From NCBI GenBank assembly GCA_016745315.1, contig CP066886.1, positions 1,271,501 through 1,335,500 on the forward strand: DNA of 64,000 nucleotides, in the 5' to 3' direction. The stretch comes from Arthrospira sp. PCC 9108 (GTDB lineage: Bacteria > Cyanobacteriota > Cyanobacteriia > Cyanobacteriales > Microcoleaceae). Below, piece by piece: positions 8,946 through 18,433 of this stretch. Below the pieces are notes generated by a model. The model worked only from the letters and a program-made list of their open reading frames with translations. It searched no databases and was not told the DNA's origin. The number at the start of each line of letters is the position of its first letter. Within the stretch, counting starts at the first letter, position 1. Position numbers and translations under genes: made by a program.

Positions 8946-9794
8946 CTAGAAATCAGATTTGACGACATCAGGTAAATGGCGTTGGAAAACATATAACCAT
9001 AGTAGACCTGTCATTGCCAATAGGATACCGCCCAGGCTAATTAATTGGGCTATTCTAAAGGGTCCTAACATAAGGCTATCAGTTCGGAGTGCTTCAATCC
9101 AAATTCGTCCAGAACTGTAGGCGATCGCATAAACTAAAAAAATAGTGCCTAATTTGAGGGGAGGCTTTTGTTGTAGGTCTCGGAAAAACAGGGTTAACAG
9201 TAAGCCAAAGACGAGGAAATTCCAGATTGACTCATAGAGGAAAGTGGGATGAAAATATTGATAGTCCTGATAACCCAGAGGTCGGTAGGGGGGAGATATG
9301 TATAACTTCCAGGGTAAATCTGTCGGACCGCCAAAGGCTTCGGAGTTAAAGAAATTTCCCCAGCGTCCGATAGCTTGACCTAAAATCAAGGCAGGCGCGA
9401 CCAAATCAGCTAACAGCCAAAAGGAGACCTGATTAATTTTGGCGAAAATGACCGCCGCCAGCATACCTCCGATAATCGCGCCATGAATAGCGATGCCACC
9501 TTTCCAAATGGCAATAATACTAGCGGGGTCGTTAGCATAATTTTGCCATTGAAAGGCAACATAGTAAAGTCGGGCGGCGGGAATTGCACCAATGACCAAC
9601 CAAATCACCAAATCCCCCATTAACTCTGGGTTGACATGGCGGCGGCTGGCGAGATACTGACAGAGGGTGACACCAATTAATACCGCTGAAGCAATTAGTA
9701 AACCATACCAGCGAATTGATATGGGACCGACTTCTAAGATAGTCGGTCCGGGAGATGTAAATTGAAACCCCACAGGGAGATATTGAATTAGCAT
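8946..9794 (-). CDS. lgt: prolipoprotein diacylglyceryl transferase
   Basis: A 282-residue multi-pass inner-membrane enzyme that transfers diacylglycerol from phosphatidylglycerol to the lipobox cysteine of prolipoproteins. Diagnostic segments include IRWYGLLIASAV near the start, IAIHGAIIGG, the Lgt signature GRWGNFFNSEAFGG, and HPTFLYESIWNF. About seven hydrophobic helices are visible and the length is normal. Its ATG lies 3 bp after the stop of the TPR gene, so the two are almost certainly co-transcribed. Confidence 0.96.
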   Translation of the reverse strand: MLIQYLPVGFQFTSPGPTILEVGPISIRWYGLLIASAVLIGVTLCQYLASRRHVNPELMGDLVIWLVIGAIPAARLYYVAFQWQNYANDPASIIAIWKGGIAIHGAIIGGMLAAVIFAKINQVSFWLLADLVAPALILGQAIGRWGNFFNSEAFGGPTDLPWKLYISPPYRPLGYQDYQYFHPTFLYESIWNFLVFGLLLTLFFRDLQQKPPLKLGTIFLVYAIAYSSGRIWIEALRTDSLMLGPFRIAQLISLGGILLAMTGLLWLYVFQRHLPDVVKSDF

Positions 9795-9797
9795 TGA

Positions 9798-10682
9798 TTA
9801 TTCAGTTTCCCCGACCTCAGTTTCGGTGGTAGCTTCGGGGGAAGTTTCCATAGTTGGGGAGGTGGGTGTCATTCCTGCCTGTAGTTTAATTTGATCTCTA
9901 AAGCCGGCAGGGGCTAAGTCTATGGCTTCCGCAAATAGTAACTCAGCATCGTCAGGATTTCCCTGTTGTCTGAGTATGATAGCTTTAGCTAGGACGGGGC
10001 GAAAGTCTGACTCGCTGTTTTTGATAGCCTCATCATAAACGGCGATCGCTTCTTGGTAACGTTGCTGTTCGGCGTAAACCTGCCCTAAGATTAGTTGGAT
10101 GGAGATTTCGTCAATACTTCCGGCTTGGGCTTGATTAATCTGTGGTGCTGATTTGAGGGTATCTTCTAATAAGCCAATGGCGGCTTCGGGGCGGTCTTGG
10201 GAAATCAGAAGGCTAACGAGTCCCTGGAGGGCTTGGACTTCTCCGGGTCGCTGTTCTAAAATTCTTCGATAACTTTGAGCTGCCGCTTCCGGATCGCCTG
10301 TATACTCTTGAGCTTGGGCTAATAGAATCCCATATTCTGGAGTTTCCGGGTGTAATTGCGCCAACCTCTGTAAAGGTTCAACAACATCTCTTACCTGTCC
10401 TTGACCTTGACTGATTAACTCAAATTTAGCTTGCAGAAATCCCCGTAGGGCGGTCTCATTATCAGGTTCTCTTTGTAAAACCAATTGATAACCCCTGGCT
10501 TGGTCTTCGAGGTCTTTGAGTTGAGCGCCGCTAATATTGGAAACGGCGGTTTGATTAGGTTCAGACTCGGATGAATCAGTTCTTAGGAGTCCTCCCAGCA
10601 AGGGGGCCATGGAAAATCCCACAAATGCGATTAGGGATAGAACTAAAATTACCCCAATCACGCCACGACGTTTATCTACCAT
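9798..10682 (-). CDS. membrane-anchored TPR protein
   Basis: A 294-residue protein with one N-terminal membrane helix (about 8-30, GVIGVILVLSLIAFVGFSM). A soluble region follows, made of degenerate tetratricopeptide repeats (for example YGILLAQAQEYTGDPEAAAQSYRRILEQRP), and an acidic Thr/Glu-rich tail. The region is predicted to be periplasmic or lumenal, or facing the cytosol; topology is not decided by sequence. A shorter relative at 31296-31733 shares the anchor design and the phrase GYQ-VLQREP-N-TAL. It lies directly upstream of lgt. No specific partner is known. Confidence 0.85.
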   Translation of the reverse strand: MVDKRRGVIGVILVLSLIAFVGFSMAPLLGGLLRTDSSESEPNQTAVSNISGAQLKDLEDQARGYQLVLQREPDNETALRGFLQAKFELISQGQGQVRDVVEPLQRLAQLHPETPEYGILLAQAQEYTGDPEAAAQSYRRILEQRPGEVQALQGLVSLLISQDRPEAAIGLLEDTLKSAPQINQAQAGSIDEISIQLILGQVYAEQQRYQEAIAVYDEAIKNSESDFRPVLAKAIILRQQGNPDDAELLFAEAIDLAPAGFRDQIKLQAGMTPTSPTMETSPEATTETEVGETE

Positions 10683-10903
10683 GACTTCTAAATTCCTCTC
10701 TCCCAGCTAACGGCTTTGCTGATCACATGGTAGCAGAACGGATCACCGGAATGGGTGACGGATTTCCTGTTGTCCCATGGGATTTAGTACAATAGGCACA
10801 TTGGTGTAATTGCTATCAAATAGGCGATCGCCATAGTGCTACCTGATGAGCTGTAATCTATCCTAGCCACCGATAGGTCTAGTTCTGTTGATGTGGAGTC
10901 GGT

Positions 10904-10928
10904 TATTCGGGTATTATTTACCCGAATA
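10904..10928. promoter_or_regulatory. perfect 10-bp inverted repeat, operator-like
   Basis: TATTCGGGTA and TACCCGAATA are separated by TTATT, a perfect dyad in the 342 bp gap between divergent genes (the TPR gene on minus, the 11025 gene on plus). There is no T-run on either strand, so an operator for a dimeric regulator is likelier than a terminator. It sits 97 bp upstream of the 11025 ATG. The rest of the gap (10683-11024) shows no gene. Confidence 0.6.
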
Positions 10929-11024
10929 TCTGACTTGATTAACGCCGACTAGGTTCTGATGGTACTGTATCACCTAGAAAATCATGCAGTTTGGCATGGT
11001 ATGTTTCTCCTACTCTGAGGTTTT

Positions 11025-11975
11025 ATGAGTCCTTCTCCGAATAAATTCCCCCAAGTCCCCGATTCCCCCCCTATCCCACCCCAACCAGGTGTTGATCAGC
11101 CAGAGGCGGAAAGTTCTCTAGTTGAACAGATAGATGATGCGGCAGTGCCTAACTTGACTGAAAATACCCCTTTATCTACCCCAGATAATCATGTTAAACA
11201 GCTATCAGATGAAGATGATGGTTTAGTTCACCCTATACCTCCCCCTAGTGAGCCTCGCCAATATAGGGCGATCGGTTTGGTGCGCGGGTGTTATCATGCT
11301 TCGGGTGAACAGTTTACTCAAGGCATTCTTCGCACTGTCGAGGGTGCGGAAATTGATGCGGTTCTGTTAGGACGGGTCATGAGTTTGGTTAAAAAACATA
11401 TTGACCTAGAGGCTGAACATCTCTGGGTGGTTTATCCTCGCACTCGCCAGAAACAAGATGATCTGCACGTGCAAATTATGGGAGTTTGGGAACCACACAC
11501 CCTGACTAAATCTGATGATGACTCTATGGCGGTTGATAAGATATCGCCGGATATTTCCCCAGAGCATCAGGCTTTACCGGATATTGAACATGGTTATTTT
11601 TCGATTCGAGGTGAGATTGTTTATCAGTCTCAGGATGACCCTCAATATGCGATCGTCAAAATCCGACAATCCTCTCGTCATGAAAACGAAAAACCCAAGT
11701 TCTTTAAATTAAAATTACTGGGGATGGTGGGTCTGCGACCTGTCGGACATTTTATAGACCTTCACGCACGTCTGATTGGTAGTGATTTAGTGGTTGAGGA
11801 AAGCCACGATATCGGGGCTTTACCTATTAAGGGTAAAAGACCGTTTAAACCAGGTAAACCCAGGGGCAGTTTCCCGCGATCGCCTCGTCCTGATACTAAG
11901 CCCCGCCGCACTTCGGCTTCCGGTTCCCCCACGCCAAAACCTATTCCCCGAAAATCTCCTAAAACCCAAGATTAG
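11025..11975 (+). CDS. uncharacterised protein, acidic N-terminus and basic C-terminus
   Basis: I do not recognise this 316-residue protein. Residues 1-75 are low complexity, rich in Pro, Asp, Glu and Ser. Residues about 80-265 look folded: RAIGLVRGCYHASGEQFTQG, LLGRVMSLVKKHIDLEAEHL and LWVVYPRTRQ, then YFSIRGEIVYQSQDDPQYAI and FFKLKLLGMVGLRPVGHFID. The last 50 residues are basic and Pro/Lys/Arg-rich, ending in serine- and threonine-rich repeats. The charge polarity could mean RNA or protein binding, but that is a guess. The 'RAIGLVRGxY' opening recurs in cyanobacterial hypothetical proteins as I recall them. Confidence 0.8.
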   Translation: MSPSPNKFPQVPDSPPIPPQPGVDQPEAESSLVEQIDDAAVPNLTENTPLSTPDNHVKQLSDEDDGLVHPIPPPSEPRQYRAIGLVRGCYHASGEQFTQGILRTVEGAEIDAVLLGRVMSLVKKHIDLEAEHLWVVYPRTRQKQDDLHVQIMGVWEPHTLTKSDDDSMAVDKISPDISPEHQALPDIEHGYFSIRGEIVYQSQDDPQYAIVKIRQSSRHENEKPKFFKLKLLGMVGLRPVGHFIDLHARLIGSDLVVEESHDIGALPIKGKRPFKPGKPRGSFPRSPRPDTKPRRTSASGSPTPKPIPRKSPKTQD

Positions 11976-12036
11976 TTAGACCCGGCCAATAGCTTACATA
12001 TCACAGCCCACAGTCCTCTCGGTCTGTCTAACACAC

Positions 12037-12064
12037 TTAGGGGCAATTCCTTAATTGTCCCTAA
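12037..12064. terminator. 12-bp stem-loop after the 11025 gene
   Basis: TTAGGGGCAATT pairs with AATTGTCCCTAA around the loop CCTT, with one G-U pair. It is 62 bp past the stop of the 11025-11975 gene. There is no clean T-run, so termination is plausible but not certain. It sits immediately before the 351 bp repeat array. Confidence 0.5.
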
Positions 12065-14160
12065 TGCACATTTTGGTAATTTTGTCAATCCCCCCTCAAA
12101 ACGCCCAAAAAAAACTCGTGCATCGCCAGCAAATTCGCGAATACGAGTGAGGGTGATGGGTGGGGTAGGTGAGGCGAGAAAATGCAGGTTTGAGGCGATC
12201 GCTTTCTACCGGAAATCGGCTACAGAGCCCCTATAGATACAACAAAGGTATTTTCACATATAACGTTATGTTATCAGAACCCCAAAACGGTGTCAAGTGC
12301 CGATTCTCTCGTGACGCAAATGATGACTATTTCCCCGGAAATTTGTGGTGACTGATTCAATGTTTAAAATTGTCTGCCGAAATAAATAAGTCACAGCTAT
12401 AGCAACGGTTGAGGATGCACATTTTAGTAATTTTGTCAATCCCCCCTGAAAACGCCCAAAAAAAACTCGTGCATCGCCAGCAAATTCACGAATCAGAGTG
12501 AGGGTTATGGGTGGGGTAGGTGAGGCGAGAAAATGCAGGTTTGAGGCGATCGCTTTCTACCGGAAATCGGCTACAGAGCCCCTATAGATACAACAAAGGT
12601 ATTTTCACATATAACGTTATGTTATCAGAACCCCAAAACGGTGTCAAGTGCCGATTCTCTCGTGGCGAAAATGATGACTATTTCCCCGGAAATTTGTGGT
12701 GACTGATTCAATGTTTAAAATTGTCTCCCGAAATCGATAAGTCACAGCTATGGCAACGGTTGAGGATGCACATTTTAGTAATTTTGTCAATCCCCCCTGA
12801 AAACGCCCAAAAAAAACTCGTGCATCGCCAGCAAATTCACGAATACGAGTGAGGGTGATGGGTGGGGTAGGTGAGGCGAGAAAATGCAGGTTTGAGGCGA
12901 TCGCTTTCTACCGGAAATCGGCTACAGAGCCCCTATAGATACAACAAAGGTATTTTCACATATAACGTTATGTTATCAGAACCCCAAAACGGTGTCAAGT
13001 GCCGATTCTCTCGTGGCGAAAATGATGACTATTTCCCCGGAAATTTGTGGTGACTGATTCAATGTTTAAAATTGTCTCCCGAAATCGATAAGTCACAGCT
13101 ATGGCAACGGTTGAGGATGCACATTTTAGTAATTTTGTCAATCCCCCCTGAAAACGCCCAAAAAAAACTCGTGCATCGCCAGCAAATTCACGAATACGAG
13201 TGAGGGTGATGGGTGGGGTAGGTGAGGCGAGAAAATGCAGGTTTGAGGCGATCGCTTTCTACCGGAAATCGGCTACAGAGTCCCTATAGATACAACAAAG
13301 GTATTTTCACATATAACGTTATGTTATCAGAACCCCAAAACGGTGTCAAGTGCCGATTCTCTCGTGACGCAAATGATGACTATTTCCCCGGAAATTTGTG
13401 GTGACTGATTCAATGTTTAAAACTATCTCCCGAAATAAATAAGTCACAGCTATAGCAACGGTTGAGGATGCACATTTTAGTAATTTTGTCAATCCCCCCT
13501 CAAAACGCCAAAAAAAAACTCGTGCATCGCCAGCAAATTCACGAATACGAGTGAGGGTGATGGGTGGGGTAGGTGAGGCGAGAAAATGCAGGTTTGAGGC
13601 GATCGCTTTCTACCGGAAATCGGCTACAGAGTCCCTATAGATACAACAAAGGTATTTTCACATATAACGTTATGTTATCAGAACCCCAAAACGGTGTCAA
13701 GTGCCGATTCTCTCGTGACGCAAATGATGACTATTTCCCCGGAAATTTGTGGTGACTGATTCAATGTTTAAAACTATCTCCCGAAATAAATAAGTCACAG
13801 CTATGGCAACGGTTGAGGATGCACATTTTAGTAATTTTGTCAATCCCCCCTGAAAACGCCCAAAAAAAACTCGTGCATCGCCAGCAAATTCACGAATCAG
13901 AGTGAGGGTTATGGGTGGGGTAGGTGAGGCGAGAAAATGCAGGTTTGAGGCGATCGCTTTCTACCGGAAATCGGCTACAGAGTCCCTATAGATACAACAA
14001 AGGTATTTTCACATATAACGTTATGTTATCAGAACCCCAAAACGGTGTCAAGTGCCGATTCTCTCGTGACGCAAATGATGACTATTTCCCCGGAAATTTG
14101 TGGTGACTGATTCAATGTTTAAAATTGTCTGCCTAAATCGATAAGTCATGGCTATAGTCG
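12065..14160. repeat. six tandem copies of a 351-bp unit
   Basis: The phrase gtgaggcgagaaaatgcagg recurs at 12169, 12520, 12871, 13222, 13573 and 13924, exactly 351 bp apart each time. Copies differ at few sites: gacgca/ggcgaa, agc/agt, aatacg/aatcag. Because 351 is a multiple of three, each copy keeps the same 60-codon frame starting GTG (MRRENAGLRRSLS... ending PGNLW). The differences seen include both synonymous and replacement changes, and no family is recognised, so coding is doubtful. Each unit also holds a HIP1 site, the palindrome ATAACGTTAT and an ACTCGT/ACGAGT inverted pair. The array fills the gap between convergent genes. Confidence 0.95.
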
Positions 14161-14175
14161 GAGGAGGGGATAAAA

Positions 14176-15351
14176 TCAATCTAAACGTATTTGAGAACCC
14201 CAAATATCTTGGGGGATAAAAGACCTGTCCATAGGGATAGGAGCGACAGGTTCAGTGAGGGTAAAATTGCCAGACTCTATCCATTCCTTGAGTTCCTCCG
14301 CCACCTGTCGAGAGCGGGAAATACTGGCGAGGGGGGCGGTGCGGACGGTTTTACCCTCAATTTGGATACGACCGCTTTTGAGTTGAGCGTATGTTACCAA
14401 ACCGAAAGTAGGGCGAACCCGGCGGGGGATAGCAAAATCGACCACTGGGGCGACAATATCCTCATCAGCAATAGTGGCGCGGGAAACCACTTCTTCGTTA
14501 AGCACAGGTAAGGGAATGCCAATGCCTAACATGAGAGAGGGTCCGTGTTGTTTAAAATAGCAGCCTCGCACCCAATAGGGGTTCATTTGTTTGGCATCCC
14601 CGATAACGGCGAGGGTGGCGGCGGGTCCTATGGGGGTGCGGTTAGGCAATCTTTTTTGGATGGGGAAATGTTGGGTTCCTTCCCAGGTAATATATCCAAT
14701 TCCTCCCCCCAGGAAAATGCGAGTTCCTATGCCGATTAATTGTAGGTCGGGGTCATTGAATAGGGGAGATATCGCGCCAGAGTTGGAGTAAACGGCATTA
14801 CCTAAAAATGGTTGTAGGGGTCCGAGGTAAGTAAATAAAGGGCGATCGCCACCATTAACGCCAATGATAAAATTCTGGTATAAATTGCGGGGATTAAATA
14901 GATAAAACTGGTTAATTGTCTCTTTGCTAATGGAGGTTTCTAGGGAACTTCGGGGGTAGCAGTCGGAGGGAGTACCAACAGCTTGAAGATGGACGGTTTT
15001 TCCAGCGATTAAATCTTCGATAACATGACCGCCACCGCGATCGCTGGGTTCGTCTCCTTCTTTGACCATTTGGGTAGCGCCAATATATATATCTACTGCG
15101 CCAAAACCACTGTAGGCGGGTACACCGTTAAGCCAGCAGGTGCGAATATTGATGGGGGGGTCTGTATGTCCGAGGTTGATAATTGCACCGGAAGATTCCA
15201 TGGGTTCAAAGGTTCCGGTGGTGATGACATCGACTTCTTGGGCGACTTGGCTGATGCTGGTTTCTTTGACTCTGGCTTTGAGTTCTTCGATGGTGCAGAC
15301 AATGGCTTGCTGCTGATTGATTTTGTGGTTGATTTCGGCTATGGTTTTCAC
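14176..15351 (-). CDS. DUF39 homocysteine-biosynthesis-type protein
   Basis: A 391-residue member of the DUF39 family. Characterised archaeal relatives work in sulfide incorporation into aspartate semialdehyde to make homocysteine. Supporting segments are VDVITTGTFEPMESSGAIINLGHTD (cited by position, about 40-64), TCWLNGVPAYSGFGAVDIYIGA, the conserved-looking cysteine in SDCYPR, and IGIGTRIFLGGGIGYITWEG. No CBS domains follow, unlike some archaeal forms. Its start overlaps the end of the AI-2E reading frame by 4 bp, so the two are co-transcribed. The metabolic role in cyanobacteria is inferred. Confidence 0.85.
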   Translation of the reverse strand: MKTIAEINHKINQQQAIVCTIEELKARVKETSISQVAQEVDVITTGTFEPMESSGAIINLGHTDPPINIRTCWLNGVPAYSGFGAVDIYIGATQMVKEGDEPSDRGGGHVIEDLIAGKTVHLQAVGTPSDCYPRSSLETSISKETINQFYLFNPRNLYQNFIIGVNGGDRPLFTYLGPLQPFLGNAVYSNSGAISPLFNDPDLQLIGIGTRIFLGGGIGYITWEGTQHFPIQKRLPNRTPIGPAATLAVIGDAKQMNPYWVRGCYFKQHGPSLMLGIGIPLPVLNEEVVSRATIADEDIVAPVVDFAIPRRVRPTFGLVTYAQLKSGRIQIEGKTVRTAPLASISRSRQVAEELKEWIESGNFTLTEPVAPIPMDRSFIPQDIWGSQIRLD

Positions 15352-16549
15352 TGGTGATTATTCCTGGGATTATGCTCTGGGAGGGTTTCACTGGTTAGGA
15401 GTGAGGGTTGGTCGGTGACGGGTTTCAGGGGAGGGGGATTATCCCAAATATCTAGGATATCTCGAATCAGGATTTCTTTGATCAGAACTTGACCGACAAC
15501 GGCTAGGGGAAGGGCTAAGATGAGTCCGCCAAATCCGAAGAAGGTGAGGAAAAATCCTTGGGCGAGAAGGGTGATGGCTGGTAGTAGGGAGACTTGGTGA
15601 GCCATTAAATAAGGCATGATTACGGCGGTTTCGATTTGCTGGATGATGATATATAACATCACTACTAATGTGGCTTTCCAGGGGGAGTCTAAAAGGGCGA
15701 TCGCCATTGGGGGAATGACGCTAACAGCAGGACCTATATTGGGAATTAGGTTGAGGAGTCCGGCGAGAATGGCATTGGCGAAAATTAAGGGGACTCTCAG
15801 TATCCACAAGCCGACTACTGTTAGTAGGGTGACACCAATCATGTTGAGTAAGGCACCGATTAGCCAACGACCTAGGGCTATTTCGCAAGTATCGAGAATG
15901 TCGTTCATTCGCCTTCGGTAAAAGGCGGGAATTAGTTGTAAGCTGCTGCGACGGTAGGCTTGGGGGTCGGCTAAAAGCATGAGGGTGAGGACGAGGATTA
16001 ATAAGATGCTGACTAATCCTTCTACTGTGGTTCCGACGACGACCCCAAAACCGCCGATTAATTGATTGCTGAGGGCTTGGGCTTGTTGGATAATTTGTTC
16101 GATGCGGATCTGTCTCAGGTCGCGACTGACTTCTGATAGATATTCCCGTAAGGGTCCGTTGAGGTCGGTGCGTAAATAGTCAATTAACAGGTTCAGCAGC
16201 TTTAGACCTTGTTCGAGACCGGCGGGGACCTGTTTGGCTAGTTGTTCTAATTGGTTGATTAGGGGGGGACTACCAATAAAAAGCCGATGGTAATCCCTAA
16301 GAAGAATAGACTAATGGATAGGAAGACGGCAAGCGATCGCGGTAGTTTCAGACGCTGGAATTGACGGGTGAGACGGTTTAAGGCGGTGGCTAGGACGACG
16401 GCGGCGAAAATCATCAGCAGGGCTTGTTTAATCCGCCACAGGATGTATATAGCGATTAAGAAAGCTGTGAAGCCTATCCATGTACCTAGGGTCATTGCGA
16501 CTGTTGAGGGTGAGAGAATTTGCTTTTCTACAGGCGATCGCCTGTACAA
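15348..16549 (-). pseudogene. AI-2E family transporter, frameshifted
   Basis: An N-terminal part (from 16549, 96 residues, ending GITIGFLLVVPP and a stop at 16259) and a C-terminal part (ending 15348) are two halves of one AI-2E/YdiK-type membrane protein. The region between encodes the missing loop in the other frame (LINQLEQLAKQVPAGLEQG...LSEVSRDLRQIRIEQ) with no stop. The break is at a C7 tract (plus strand G at 16262-16268). One extra C gives a continuous frame of 400 residues, the usual size. Helices such as IGALLNMIGVTLLTVVGLWI and LIPNIGPAVSVIPP are typical. The start is uncertain: TTG at 16549 or ATG at 16495. Confidence 0.85.
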
Positions 16550-16612
16550 TAGTTATCTATCATAGAATACTAGATTCTGTGGTGGGATTCCACCAAAGCC
16601 AGCCAGCTACCT

Positions 16613-16822
16613 ATGACGCAACCCAGATATGATGAACAGGAAAATATATCTCGCCACGCAGCGGTAGATGAAGGATGCTGCGAGGATATGGAACGAAAAT
16701 ATGGGTGGAATCTTGTGCGAATTGAGGTAACCTCAGATCCTATCCTTGAGGTTGATTGCGTATTTCTGGGGAAAACGGAGTTTCCTCGGCCCTATAATGA
16801 AACTGATAAGGAGGAAGATTGA
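16613..16822 (+). CDS. small uncharacterised protein
   Basis: A 69-residue acidic soluble protein (MTQPRYDEQENISRHAAVDEG...). It is not recognised. Two adjacent cysteines (GCCEDMERKYGW) and an FLGKTEFPRP segment look conserved-type rather than random. Its stop TGA overlaps the ATG of the next gene by one base and that gene has a strong internal ribosome site, so the two are translationally coupled. Confidence 0.7.
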   Translation: MTQPRYDEQENISRHAAVDEGCCEDMERKYGWNLVRIEVTSDPILEVDCVFLGKTEFPRPYNETDKEED

Positions 16823-17250
16823 TGCGAAAATACATCATTTTTCGGGCTGATAAGGGTGAACCTGGTTGGAAAGAACGTAAACTCCAACATACCCAGGGTT
16901 TAACTAGAATTTTGGCTGAACATTTCGACTCTTCTGATCAACCTATTCCTGAGTTGGGATATCGACCGAGGGAGTTTATTCGTATTGATGGGTTGCATAA
17001 TCCCACTGAACATGGCTACAGCACCCATTATCGTCAGGGTGACTGGGAAGTAACTAGGGTAGAAAGTTACTCTCCTGATGTGTCTATGGCTGAGTTTGAT
17101 ATGATCGTGATTTGCTTTTGCAAATATAGCCCTGTTAATGGTCCTGTGCAACCTATGCCAGAGCGTCGAGTGTCTGTAGATGGGTTCGCTGGGGATGAGA
17201 AGCGGTTGGAGCAATGGCACGAGTCCCAAAAGAAACCGACTGAGGTTTAG
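16822..17250 (+). CDS. small uncharacterised protein, coupled to its upstream neighbour
   Basis: A 142-residue soluble protein starting MRKYIIFRADKGEPGWKERK. It is preceded by AGGAGGAAG at a good distance, which selects the ATG at 16822 over the TTG one codon earlier. Segments such as YRQGDWEVTRVESYSP and FDMIVICFCKYSPVN suggest a compact alpha/beta fold. No family is recognised. It forms a two-gene unit with the 69-residue protein. Confidence 0.75.
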   Translation: MRKYIIFRADKGEPGWKERKLQHTQGLTRILAEHFDSSDQPIPELGYRPREFIRIDGLHNPTEHGYSTHYRQGDWEVTRVESYSPDVSMAEFDMIVICFCKYSPVNGPVQPMPERRVSVDGFAGDEKRLEQWHESQKKPTEV

Positions 17251-17266
17251 TTGGTCCCCGGTTTGC

Positions 17267-17452
17267 TTATTTGACTAGCCAGATTCGCCACGACAACAGA
17301 ACCGCCAGCAGGGAAGAGGGGAATAGAACCGCGAAAAGAGCGATCGCATTGGTTTGGGGAATGGCGAAATTTGGCCCGCCATATTTGATCAGTAAGGATA
17401 GCCCTAGGGATAGGATCAGGATTTTGGCCACCAATAACAGTTTGTTGTCCAT
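17267..17452 (-). CDS. small two-helix membrane protein
   Basis: Sixty-one residues with two hydrophobic helices (LLLVAKILILSLGLSLLI and ALFAVLFPSSLLAVLLSW) joined by YGGPNFAIPQTNAI. It has the look of a conserved cyanobacterial membrane protein with few charged residues. The function is unknown. A plus-strand frame over the same bases (17271-17462) looks like its shadow. It ends 17 bp after the convergent 16822 gene. Confidence 0.65.
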   Translation of the reverse strand: MDNKLLLVAKILILSLGLSLLIKYGGPNFAIPQTNAIALFAVLFPSSLLAVLLSWRIWLVK

Positions 17453-17707
17453 TTATATATAGGATGCGATGGGATGCGATCGCCTATATTTTACCAATTG
17501 GTGGCCGCCTTAACCCCCTAAGCCCTATGTCTGACACCCAGTCACCCCAACCGCCTTAGTCGGTATTCCCCACTGGGTGGGCGATACACGATTTCCCGGA
17601 AAAATTGAAAAAAAATTTTGTGGCAGGTGATATGATTTGCGATCGAGGTGGGTAAGTTAGAACTACGGAAAACAAATAACCTCATTTCACCCCGAGGAGA
17701 ACGAATT

Positions 17708-18205
17708 ATGAAGACTGAACTTAAAGCCAAATTCCTGCAACATATCTCTCAGAAAAAAAGAGACGGTGGTTTCACCTTAATCGAACTGTTAGTTGTAATT
17801 ATCATTATCGGTATTTTGTCGGCGATCGCTCTGCCTTCCTTCTTAAACCAAGCTAACAAAGCCAGGGAGTCCGAAGCTAAAACATACGTTGGTTCAATCA
17901 ACCGGGCTCAACAAGCGCGTTTGATGGAAACTGGCGAGTTTACTGCCTCAATAGCTCAACTGGGTCTGGGTGTCAGCAGCGCAACAGCAAACTACACTTA
18001 TAATCTCGCCGCTGATGCTTCTGGTGCGGTGGTTAATGCCAAAGGTATAGCTAATCTCCGCGACTATGGTGGTCTGGTCTGGGTAGGTACTACAGTAGGA
18101 GGGGAGCGTACCACTTTGGCTAAACTGTGCGAAGCGCCTGATGCAACCACCGAGGCAACTTTTACACCGGGCGCTAATAGTTGTGGTACTTTTAGAGAAA
18201 TTTAA
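17708..18205 (+). CDS. type IV pilin-like protein, G/H type
   Basis: A 165-residue prepilin. The leader is MKTELKAKFLQHISQKKRDGG; prepilin peptidase would cut before F22, and Glu26 is the conserved position 5 of the mature chain (FTLIELLVVIIIIGILSAIA). The mature part keeps SEAKTYVGSINRAQQA, the signature of the cyanobacterial pilin-like G/H family, and two C-terminal cysteines (LCEAP, NSCGTF) that can form a disulfide. GAGGAGA 8 bp before the ATG at 17708 decides the start against a GTG at 17648. A strong terminator follows, so it is a separate transcript from the glycosyltransferases downstream. Confidence 0.92.
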   Translation: MKTELKAKFLQHISQKKRDGGFTLIELLVVIIIIGILSAIALPSFLNQANKARESEAKTYVGSINRAQQARLMETGEFTASIAQLGLGVSSATANYTYNLAADASGAVVNAKGIANLRDYGGLVWVGTTVGGERTTLAKLCEAPDATTEATFTPGANSCGTFREI

Positions 18206-18366
18206 CAGATAATCTAGCAGTTTAGGTTTCAGATGGAGTCAGCTAGGGTCTTTAACCCCATCGTCAACTATAAGATGGAGAGATGGCATACGGTGACACT
18301 GTTAAAGCCATAACTATATTGCTCTTGTTGATAAAATCAGAAACTGAGGCCACTTGAGAGTATTGT

Positions 18367-18402
18367 AAATAGGTAGTACAGTAGTGCTACCTATTTTGTT
18401 TT
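18367..18402 (+). terminator. intrinsic terminator after the pilin gene
   Basis: A perfect 10 bp stem AAATAGGTAG/CTACCTATTT with a 10-base loop is followed by TTGTTTT. It lies 162 bp past the pilin stop and 32 bp before the next ATG, so it separates the pilin from the GT41 gene. Confidence 0.88.
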
Positions 18403-18433
18403 AAAATAACTAATTGAGTTTATCGCTGGGACT

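Noticed and set aside
12169..14106. Six separate protein-coding genes
   Set aside because: The six frames are copies inside a tandem DNA repeat; no family, no clear coding signature. Kept only as part of the array.
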